Below are positions 58,155-64,000 of a stretch of 64,000 bases of DNA, one piece after another. Position 1 is the stretch's first letter; each line of letters begins with the position of its first letter. Where the stretch lies: positions 1 to 64,000 of the forward strand of contig CALWLY010000016.1 of assembly GCA_944381635.1 (NCBI GenBank), in the 5' to 3' direction. The notes beneath the pieces are model-generated. The model worked only from the letters and a program-made list of their open reading frames with translations, was not told the DNA's origin and made no database searches. Source of the DNA: an uncultured Lachnospiraceae bacterium (GTDB taxonomy: Bacteria; Bacillota; Clostridia; Lachnospirales; Lachnospiraceae). The position numbers and the translations under genes are program-made.

Positions 58155-59339
58155 ATGCATCAACCTGACGGAAAAGAAGCTTGTATGACGCTTCCTGACA
58201 GAGACGGCTTTTTTATGCCGGGAGAATTTGAGCCTCATGAAGGCTGTATCATAATCTGGCCTTTTCGGCCGGGATCCTGGAGAAACGGAGCTGTGGAAGC
58301 ACAGAAAGCTTTTCGGGATGTGATTTATGCCATAGCGGAAAGCGAGAAAGTCTGGGTGGCAGCCGGAAAAGAATTTTTGCACAGAGCGGAAGAAATGCTC
58401 TTTGACAAGGAAGCAATGGCTCACAAAACGAAGGAAGAAAGGGAAAAATGTCTGGGAAATATTCAGCTTTTTGAGGCGGAGACAGACGATTCCTGGGCAC
58501 GGGATGTGGGACCTACCTTTGTAAAAGATAAGGACGAAAGAGTGCGCTGTGTCAACTGGGAATTTAATGCCTGGGGAGGAACGGAGGACGGACTGTATGC
58601 TTCCTGGGATAAGGATAATGCTTTTGCAAAGCTGTTTGCCGCAAAGGAAGGATATTTATGCTACGATGCCGGTCCTTTTGTGATGGAAGGAGGAGCCGTT
58701 CACAGTGACGGAGAAGGAACGCTGCTTGTGACGGAGGCCTGTCTTTTAAGCAAAGGCAGAAATCCCCAGTTGTCCAAAGAGGAGATTGAAAACAGGCTTT
58801 GCACCTATTTGGGAGCCGAAAAGGTACTGTGGCTTCCCAGAGGAATCTATCAGGATGAGACTAACGAGCACGTGGATAACGTGTGTGCTTTTATCCGTCC
58901 CGGTGAGGTAGTCCTGGCATGGACAGACAACAGGGAAGATCCTCAGTACGCTCTTTCCAAAGCCTGCCTGGATTATTTGGAAAAAGAAAGAGATGCCAAA
59001 GGAAGAAAAATCACAGTTCATAAGCTCCCCATTCCCGACCATCCCATCTGCCTGACCAGGGAAGATGTGGAGGGCTACACGTTTGAAGAAGGTGAGGATT
59101 TTCGGGAGGAAGGAGAGCGCCTGGCTGCCTCCTATGTGAACTTTTACTTTTCCAATTCCGCGGTGGTTCTGCCTGTGTTCGGAAAAGAAAACAGGGAAAG
59201 CGACGAGCGGGCGGTGGAAATTCTCAGGCGGCTCTGTCCGGAACGAAAGATTATTCCCATTCCCGCGGGAGAAATTTTGCGCGGAGGCGGAAACATTCAT
59301 TGCATTACCCAGCAGGTTCCAAAGGGCATGAAAGGATAA
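58155..59339 (+). CDS. aguA: Agmatine deiminase
   Basis: 394 residues from ATG 58155; the in-frame ATGGAGGAG at 58143 is the ribosome site. Converts agmatine to N-carbamoylputrescine plus ammonia. The guanidino-group-modifying fold shows MPGEFEPHEGCIIIWPFRPG, DSWARDVGPTFVKD, WGGTEDGLYASWDKD, DETNEHVDNVCAFIRPGEVV and the catalytic Cys383 in GGGNIHCITQQVP. Length and motifs are complete. Agmatine from SpeA is the obvious source; AguB is next. Confidence 0.95.
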   Translation: MHQPDGKEACMTLPDRDGFFMPGEFEPHEGCIIIWPFRPGSWRNGAVEAQKAFRDVIYAIAESEKVWVAAGKEFLHRAEEMLFDKEAMAHKTKEEREKCLGNIQLFEAETDDSWARDVGPTFVKDKDERVRCVNWEFNAWGGTEDGLYASWDKDNAFAKLFAAKEGYLCYDAGPFVMEGGAVHSDGEGTLLVTEACLLSKGRNPQLSKEEIENRLCTYLGAEKVLWLPRGIYQDETNEHVDNVCAFIRPGEVVLAWTDNREDPQYALSKACLDYLEKERDAKGRKITVHKLPIPDHPICLTREDVEGYTFEEGEDFREEGERLAASYVNFYFSNSAVVLPVFGKENRESDERAVEILRRLCPERKIIPIPAGEILRGGGNIHCITQQVPKGMKG

Positions 59340-59382
59340 GCCCGGAATCTTAACGGAAAAGGATTTTGAAAGGGAGGAAAAG

Positions 59383-60258
59383 ATGAGAGAAGTAAAAGTT
59401 GCGGCAATACAGATGAGCTGCGGCGGACAGCTGGAAGATAATCTGAAAAAAGCAGAAAAAATGGTCAGAGAGGCAGCAGAAAAGGGAGCACAGATCGTGC
59501 TTTTGCCGGAACTGTTCGAGCGTCCCTATTTTTGCCAGGAAGAAAGATACGAGTATTATGATCTGGCTAAGCCTGTGTTGGAAAACGATGCAGTGATCCT
59601 GGGACAAAGGCTGGCAAAGGAACTTTCCGTGGTACTTCCCATAAGCTTTTTTGAGAGAGACGGAAATGTGCTTTATAACTCTCTTGCCTGCATTGATGCG
59701 GGGGGAGAAATTCTTGGAGTATATCGAAAAACTCATATTCCCTGCGACCATTATTATCAGGAAAAGTTTTATTTTACGCCGGGAAACAGCGGTTTTCTTG
59801 TCTTTGATACCAGATACGGAAAAATCGGCTCCGGTATCTGTTGGGATCAGTGGTTCCCAGAGACGGCAAGATGTATGGCGTTAAAGGAAGCGGAAATTTT
59901 GTTCTATCCCACAGCAATCGGTTCAGAACCGATTCTGGAATGCGACAGCATGCCCCATTGGCGCAGATGTATGCAGGGACATGCGGCAGCAAACCTTGTG
60001 CCGGTGGTTGCGGCCAATCGGATTGGAGAGGAAGGCGTGGAGCCGTGCGTGGAAAACGGAGGACAGAAGTCATCTCTTAACTTCTACGGCTCTTCCTTTA
60101 TGACTGATGAAACCGGAGAGATTTTGCAGTCAGCATCCAGAGACAGAGAAGAAGTTCTGCTTCAGACCTACGATCTGGATCAAATCAGAAATAACAGACT
60201 TTCCTGGGGACTGTTCCGCGACCGCAGACCGGAATGTTACGGGGAAATCGTGAAATAA
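59383..60258 (+). CDS. aguB: N-carbamoylputrescine amidase
   Basis: 291 residues of the nitrilase superfamily. Glu43 in LLPELFERPYF, the Lys in YRKTHIPCDHYYQEKFYF and the Cys in GSGICWDQWFPETAR give the Glu-Lys-Cys triad. KTHIPCDHYYQEKFYFTPG is typical of AguB. Hydrolyses N-carbamoylputrescine to putrescine, CO2 and ammonia. Start ATG 59383 behind GGGAGG. Last gene of the polyamine cluster, giving arginine to putrescine and on to spermidine. Confidence 0.95.
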   Translation: MREVKVAAIQMSCGGQLEDNLKKAEKMVREAAEKGAQIVLLPELFERPYFCQEERYEYYDLAKPVLENDAVILGQRLAKELSVVLPISFFERDGNVLYNSLACIDAGGEILGVYRKTHIPCDHYYQEKFYFTPGNSGFLVFDTRYGKIGSGICWDQWFPETARCMALKEAEILFYPTAIGSEPILECDSMPHWRRCMQGHAAANLVPVVAANRIGEEGVEPCVENGGQKSSLNFYGSSFMTDETGEILQSASRDREEVLLQTYDLDQIRNNRLSWGLFRDRRPECYGEIVK

Positions 60259-60290
60259 AGACGGAATAACGAATATTTCGCGCTGCTGTC

Positions 60291-60424
60291 CAGGCCCGTG
60301 CCGGTCACTTGCTGACCGGCACGGAAGGAAAGCGTTCCGGCCTGAATCCGACCCGTCCATCGCCGAAGGCGATTTGGAATGACGGACCGGGTTACTGTTC
60401 ACTGGCCAGCCAGTGAACAGTAAC
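60291..60424. other. Multi-stem structured region after the polyamine operon
   Basis: Stem CAGGCC (60291-60296) / GGCCTG (60339-60344) encloses CCGTGCCGGTCA with TGACCGGCACGG (60296-60324) and GGAA/TTCC. It is followed by CGTCCATCGCC/GGCGATTTGGA (about 60354-60378) and the perfect 15-bp palindrome GTTACTGTTCACTGG / CCAGTGAACAGTAAC (60391-60424, loop CCAG). The gap to the next gene then has a possible promoter TGTAAA (60464-60469), 17, TATAAT (60487-60492). Confidence 0.65.
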
Positions 60425-60598
60425 TATTTCGCACATAAAAAATGTGTTTTTGGCAATTTTATCTGTAAATATTAACAAAAAGCGTGTATAATGAAAGGGA
60501 GTGAAAGGTAAAACTTTTACTTCCTTTTCCTGTTTTCTAAAGAAATTACAACTGCAAAAGAAAGCGGGAAAAAACTGGGCAGAAAGGAGATGGAGCCT

Positions 60599-61372
60599 GT
60601 GAAATATGCAGAAGAGGGAGTACAGTATCATCTTCAGATAAAAAACGGTGATGTGGGGAAATATGTGATTCTTCCGGGAGATCCCAAAAGATGCAGTAAG
60701 ATTGCGGCATATTTTGAAAATCCGGTACTGATTGCAGACAGCCGGGAGTATGTCACATACACAGGAACTCTGTGCGGAGAAAAGGTAAGCGTTACTTCCA
60801 CCGGAATCGGTGGCCCATCCGCAGCAATTGCCATGCAGGAGCTTGTAAAAGCCGGTGCGGATACTTTTATCCGGGTAGGAACCTGTGGAGGAATGGATGT
60901 GGAAGTAAAAAGCGGAGACCTTGTTATTGCCACAGGAGCAATCCGTCATGAAGGCACCAGCAGAGAATATGCGCCGATAGAATTTCCGGCAGTGGCAGAT
61001 ACGGATATTGTTCATGCACTGAAAGAGGCGGCACTGTCACAGGGATTTACGTATCATACAGGTATTGTGCAGTGTAAGGATTCTTTTTACGGGCAGCATG
61101 AGCCGGAGAAAATGCCGGTCAGCTATGAACTGGAGGCCAAATGGGAAGCGTGGAAAAGGCTGGGATGCAAAGCTTCCGAGATGGAATCGGCTGCACTTTT
61201 TGTGGTGGCCAGCTATTTGAGAGTGCGCTGCGGCTCCGTATTTCTTACCGTTGCGAATCAGGAAAGAGGAAAGGCAGGACTTTTAAATCCTGTGGTCCAC
61301 GATACGGATCAGGCCATTCGCACAGGAGTGGAGGCTCTTAAGATTCTGATAGAAGAAGATAAAAGAAGATGA
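60599..61372 (+). CDS. Nucleoside (uridine-type) phosphorylase
   Basis: 257 residues from GTG 60599, chosen because AAAGGAG (60583-60589) is 9 bases before it; the ATG at 60590 immediately abuts the site. The PNP/UDP family is shown by [56 protein letters not shown] and [14 protein letters not shown] near the C-terminus. It splits a nucleoside with phosphate to base and ribose-1-phosphate; uridine is the best guess from the ISTGIGGPS and ASEMESA pattern. Monocistronic. Confidence 0.9.
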   Translation: MKYAEEGVQYHLQIKNGDVGKYVILPGDPKRCSKIAAYFENPVLIADSREYVTYTGTLCGEKVSVTSTGIGGPSAAIAMQELVKAGADTFIRVGTCGGMDVEVKSGDLVIATGAIRHEGTSREYAPIEFPAVADTDIVHALKEAALSQGFTYHTGIVQCKDSFYGQHEPEKMPVSYELEAKWEAWKRLGCKASEMESAALFVVASYLRVRCGSVFLTVANQERGKAGLLNPVVHDTDQAIRTGVEALKILIEEDKRR

Positions 61373-61481
61373 AAATACAAAAAACAGATACTCTGTGGCA
61401 GCTTTGAAAAGTCATAAGTAAAACGGGGGAAACAGTCAAAATCTCAAAACGGTTGGATTGTGGAAGAAAAGGAGGGTTATT

Positions 61482-61724
61482 ATGAAAGGCAAAAGAGGAA
61501 GAACATTTTTCATCTCTTACGGGGAAAATCTGGAATGCCCTACAACAGAGGCAACGAAAACGGCGATTTCAGATTATTGTGAAAAGGAAAAACTGCAGTA
61601 TTTCTTTGGCGGGATCACAGCCCATGGAAATAACCTGGTAGAAATAGACGGGCGTTTATATGAAGCAATCCGTGAAAAGGACGCCGGAGCGAATACATGG
61701 CGTATCCGCTGCAAAGAATACTAA
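61482..61724 (+). CDS. Small conserved-looking protein of unknown function
   Basis: 80 residues from ATG 61482, behind AAGGAGGG. The sequence begins MKGKRGRTFFISYGENLECP and ends EAIREKDAGANTWRIRCKEY, a compact mixed alpha/beta composition with no signal peptide or membrane segment. No family is recognised. It has its own good ribosome site and an 18-bp palindromic terminator, which suggest it is real. The neighbours give no clue to its function. Confidence 0.6.
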   Translation: MKGKRGRTFFISYGENLECPTTEATKTAISDYCEKEKLQYFFGGITAHGNNLVEIDGRLYEAIREKDAGANTWRIRCKEY

Positions 61725-61749
61725 TGCACCATGCAAACTAAAGCTTTAT

Positions 61750-61787
61750 AAATAAAAAGTGTGTGCCTTGGCACACACTTTTTATTT
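61750..61787. terminator. Perfect 18-bp bidirectional terminator
   Basis: AAATAAAAAGTGTGTGCC (61750-61767) and GGCACACACTTTTTATTT (61770-61787) are exact complements, with A- and T-runs on each side. Between it and R2c lie GAATCCCGCA/TGCGGGATTC (61813-61833), TCCGCC/GGCGGA and GATCGC/GCGATC hairpins, so almost all of 61750-61992 can fold. Confidence 0.85.
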
Positions 61788-61862
61788 ATGGGATTTTTAC
61801 TGTATAGAAATGAATCCCGCATTGCGGGATTCTCCGCCTGCGGCGGATCGCTTGGCGATCTA

Positions 61863-61992
61863 TTTATACGGTAGGAAACTTCATTTCCTACCGTATAAAA
61901 AATAACGCTCCGCTGTAAATGCGCACTCGCGCGAAAGGTAACCATTGCCTGACGGCATCGCGCTCGGCGCGAGTGTGCGCCAAAGCGCACTC
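61863..61992. repeat. R2 structured repeat, copy c
   Basis: TTTATACGGTAGGAAA (61863-61878) pairs perfectly with 61884-61899 (loop CTTCA), followed by AACGCTCCGCTGT, GCGCACTCGCGCGAAAGGTA, GCCTGACGGCATCGCGC and the 3' hairpin GTGCGC-CAAA-GCGCAC. It is a third version of the R2 element with a compensated palindrome sequence. It lies between the hypothetical gene and the rpsT terminator. Confidence 0.8.
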
Positions 61993-62006
61993 TCCGCCGC
62001 AGTGCG

Positions 62007-62042
62007 ATAAAAAAAGCTCTCTGTGACGGGCAGAGAGCTTTT
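62007..62042 (-). terminator. Terminator of rpsT
   Basis: AAAAGCTCTCTG (62012-62023) pairs with CAGAGAGCTTTT (62031-62042); in the rpsT direction it is followed by T7. Confidence 0.9.
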
Positions 62043-62065
62043 GATGTACGTTTCTATAAGAACAA

Positions 62066-62329
62066 TTAAGCCATTTTGTTAACAGCTACAGACATGCGGG
62101 AAACTTTTCTTGCTGCAGTGTTTTTGTGATATACACCTTTGGAGCAAGCTTTGTCCAGAGCAGAAGTAGCAGCTGTTAAAGCAGCAACTGCTTCGTCTTT
62201 GTTTCCAGCTTCGATAGCAGCATAAACTTTTTTGATTGCTGTCTTTACGCTGGATTTAATAGATTTGTTTCTTTCCGCTTTTGTTCTGTTAACAAGAATT
62301 CTCTTCTTTGCAGATTTAATGTTTGCCAT
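62066..62329 (-). CDS. rpsT: 30S ribosomal protein S20
   Basis: 87 residues, basic and all-helical: MANIKSAKKRILVNRTKAER at the start, SIKSSVKTAIKKVYAAIE and the conserved KGVYHKNTAARKVSRMSVAV at the end. Primary 16S rRNA-binding protein of the small subunit. Divergent from gpr, as in Bacillus. Start ATG 62329 follows GGAGGTATT. It has its own strong promoter. Confidence 0.98.
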   Translation of the reverse strand: MANIKSAKKRILVNRTKAERNKSIKSSVKTAIKKVYAAIEAGNKDEAVAALTAATSALDKACSKGVYHKNTAARKVSRMSVAVNKMA

Positions 62330-62438
62330 GAAATAATACCTCCATCAGGAAATTCGTAGTTCTATTTTTCTTATCTTTTCCATAACAGATGTTTCATTAA
62401 AGCCGGACACGGACGTTCTAATGTAAACATACGAATAT

Positions 62439-62467
62439 ATTTTATTGGAAAGCAGTCATTCTGTCAA
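62439..62467 (-). promoter_or_regulatory. Promoter of rpsT
   Basis: Minus strand TTGACA (62462-62467), 17-base spacer, TAAAAT (62439-62444). It leaves a leader of about 100 bases before rpsT, room for the autoregulation usual for S20. Confidence 0.85.
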
Positions 62468-62608
62468 TACATATTTCGCCTGTTTTTGCAAAAAATAAGT
62501 GAAAACCGGCAGTGCTTCTGTTTTTAGCTGTTTTGCCTGGCAATTCTGGCTGACGGTATACAGGCCTGCTGAATAGATTAAGTTAAGAAAATGAATGGGA
62601 GAAGTGCG

Positions 62609-63514
62609 ATGAGTTGTTTTCAGGTAAGAACGGATCTGGCGCTGGAGGCCAGAGAGAGCATTCGGGAAGCGGACGGAGAACTGCGGGGAGTCATTGTGGA
62701 GGAATGGGACCGGAAAGAAAGCCAGATTCATGTGACAAAAGTGCAGATTACCACCAAAAACGGTTCCAGACTTATGAACAAGCCCATAGGGACTTATCTG
62801 ACATTGGAAGCATTCGGACTGGCAGAACCGGATGAGGGCTATCACAGAGAGGTTTCCGAAGAGCTTGCCAGACAGCTGCGAAATCTGATACCTGATCTGG
62901 AAGAGGAAAAATCCGTGCTGGTGGTGGGACTTGGAAACCGGGCGGTGACGGCGGATGCCCTGGGACCGAAGGTGGCGGATAATCTTCTTGTGACAAGGCA
63001 TGTGGTAAAAGAGTTTGGGAAAGCGGCTTATAATAAGGAAAAGGTTCATGCCGTAAGCGCCATTGTGCCGGGAGTTATGGCGGCCACAGGCATGGAAAGT
63101 GCGGAGATTGTAAAGGGCGTTGTGGAGCAGACCCACCCGGATGTGGTGATTGCGGTGGATGCTTTGGCGGCCCGAAGTACGAAAAGGCTGAACCGGACGA
63201 TTCAGGTGACTGACACCGGTATTCATCCGGGTTCCGGGGTGGGAAACCATAGGAATGCTCTGACAGAGGAAAGTCTGGGAGTGCCGGTAATTGCTATCGG
63301 TGTTCCCACGGTAGTGGACGCGGCTACCATTGTTGGGGACGCCATCCAGAAGCTGGGAAAAGAAAACGGGAATCCGCTTCTGTTTGACAGGGAGCAAAGC
63401 AGCACTTTTATGGAACTTAACAATATGTATGTGACAAGCAAAGACATTGATGAGACGGTCAAAAGACTGAGCTTTACCATTTCAGAAAGTATCAACGAGG
63501 CTCTTTCCTTGTAA
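62609..63514 (+). CDS. gpr: Spore germination protease GPR
   Basis: 301 residues from ATG 62609, behind GGGAGAA; the frame is open to ATG 62591, which overlaps that site. GPR is the A25 protease that degrades small acid-soluble spore proteins at germination and is made as a zymogen; the VRTDLALEARESI start is near the processing region. Conserved segments VVGLGNRAVTADALGPKVAD, VSAIVPGVMAATGMESAEIV and IAVDALAARSTKRLNRTIQV are all present. Next to spoIIP as in Bacillus. Its presence shows the organism sporulates. Confidence 0.95.
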   Translation: MSCFQVRTDLALEARESIREADGELRGVIVEEWDRKESQIHVTKVQITTKNGSRLMNKPIGTYLTLEAFGLAEPDEGYHREVSEELARQLRNLIPDLEEEKSVLVVGLGNRAVTADALGPKVADNLLVTRHVVKEFGKAAYNKEKVHAVSAIVPGVMAATGMESAEIVKGVVEQTHPDVVIAVDALAARSTKRLNRTIQVTDTGIHPGSGVGNHRNALTEESLGVPVIAIGVPTVVDAATIVGDAIQKLGKENGNPLLFDREQSSTFMELNNMYVTSKDIDETVKRLSFTISESINEALSL

Positions 63515-63578
63515 AGAGTTTGCGAAGGAAGAGGATGCAGAAGGCATATCCCCAGGGCTTATCCGCATATAATTTGCC

Positions 63579-64000
63579 ATGGACAATAAAAAGAAATGGA
63601 AGAGAATCTTTTTTCTGGTTCCGCTTTTTCTGCTGTTCCTTTTTCTGGCAGAATGGTTTGTAAACGGAAAGGAAGAAGAACCGAAAAATAAAAAGCCGCC
63701 GTTTGACTGGACAGAATTGTGGCTGGGGGAAGTGCTGGATACCTGGATGCCCTCTTTTTCCTTTTACGAAAAGGATAACGGGCAGGAAGGGCTTTTTTCC
63801 ATGGTATTAAGACAGAATCCTTTTTATGCCTACCAGGAAGATCAGGGGAAGGGGGAGCTTCAGCAGGAAAGCGGGAGTATCTATGAGGAAATTATAAAAA
63901 ACGAAGCTAACGATGAATATACGTCTCATATAGAAGGGGATGATTTGAGAACGCCGGAGACATCAAAAGGGCGGATCGTGGTAGATGAGAGTATGCAGGA
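63579..64000 (+). CDS. spoIIP: Stage II sporulation protein P, N-terminal part (runs off the window)
   Basis: 140 codons seen, no stop. MDNKKKWKRIFFLVPLFLLF forms a membrane anchor with a basic N-terminus, followed by a polar stalk (WLGEVLDTWMPSFSFYEKDN, QESGSIYEEIIKNEAND). The amidase/endopeptidase domain that makes SpoIIP a cell-wall hydrolase during engulfment lies beyond the window. Identification rests on this layout and on the gpr-spoIIP order. No clear ribosome site precedes ATG 63579, which is notable; expression may depend on gpr read-through. Confidence 0.8.
   Translation, partial: MDNKKKWKRIFFLVPLFLLFLFLAEWFVNGKEEEPKNKKPPFDWTELWLGEVLDTWMPSFSFYEKDNGQEGLFSMVLRQNPFYAYQEDQGKGELQQESGSIYEEIIKNEANDEYTSHIEGDDLRTPETSKGRIVVDESMQ

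Overview
The window looks like chromosomal DNA from a spore-forming, gut-type Lachnospiraceae bacterium (Blautia or Mediterraneibacter-like; the genus is inference). Support: AGGAGG-type ribosome binding sites, moderate GC, the rpsT / gpr / spoIIP order at the right end (as in spore-forming Firmicutes), an N-carbamoylputrescine polyamine cluster, and Tn4451-type transposon debris. No rRNA, tRNA or CRISPR array was seen.

Left end (1-4.8 kb): accessory DNA. Two broken large serine recombinases lie head to head with a TnpV gene between them, followed by arsR-arsC with a clear promoter and operator, and a 5'-truncated collagen-like gene that begins at a palindromic repeat. Next (4.8-15 kb) come a sugar acetyltransferase, a minus-strand dagK-PAP2-glycosidase operon, glyA, and a threonine-type operon (HTH-ACT protein, homoserine dehydrogenase, phosphoglycerate-mutase-like proposed homoserine kinase, aspartate kinase). 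At 15-19 kb is a MacB-like ABC export operon with a membrane-anchored accessory protein, followed by a LUD protein, a Uma2 protein and a RelA/SpoT-domain protein.

Centre (21.9-41.6 kb): a large Ter (tellurite / toxic-anion / stress) locus. A minus-strand arm encodes an HpcH-type lyase, a phosphoribosyltransferase-TRSP protein and StiP. A divergent plus-strand arm encodes a YceG-like domain fused to a trypsin-like protease, a full YceG, TelA, three TerD proteins and a PMCA-type calcium ATPase. The ATP-grasp and HAD members of the module are separated from the rest by a complete ABC importer. The known model for these modules is synthesis of a small nucleoside-like metabolite linked to metal and stress response; the protease fusion and the P-type ATPase are the unusual parts here.

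Right half: a DUF3298 lipoprotein, YjjG, two MATE pumps, two AraC regulators, a second acetyltransferase, a decayed TnpW gene, an XRE/membrane-protein pair with twin operators, a UroD-type methyltransferase, a 98-bp tandem repeat, an ANT(9)-like aminoglycoside nucleotidyltransferase, and a probable stand-alone structured RNA of about 340 nt. The polyamine operon follows (arginine decarboxylase, SpeE-like, carboxynorspermidine dehydrogenase and decarboxylase, agmatine deiminase, N-carbamoylputrescine amidase), then a nucleoside phosphorylase, rpsT, gpr and the start of spoIIP.

Non-coding repeats recur throughout: an R1 palindrome (3 copies), an R2 element of about 150 bp whose hairpin co-varies between copies (3 copies plus a fragment), long-loop hairpins (2), and the tandem repeat. 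These and the RNA at 52.67-53.0 kb are the least explained features of the window.
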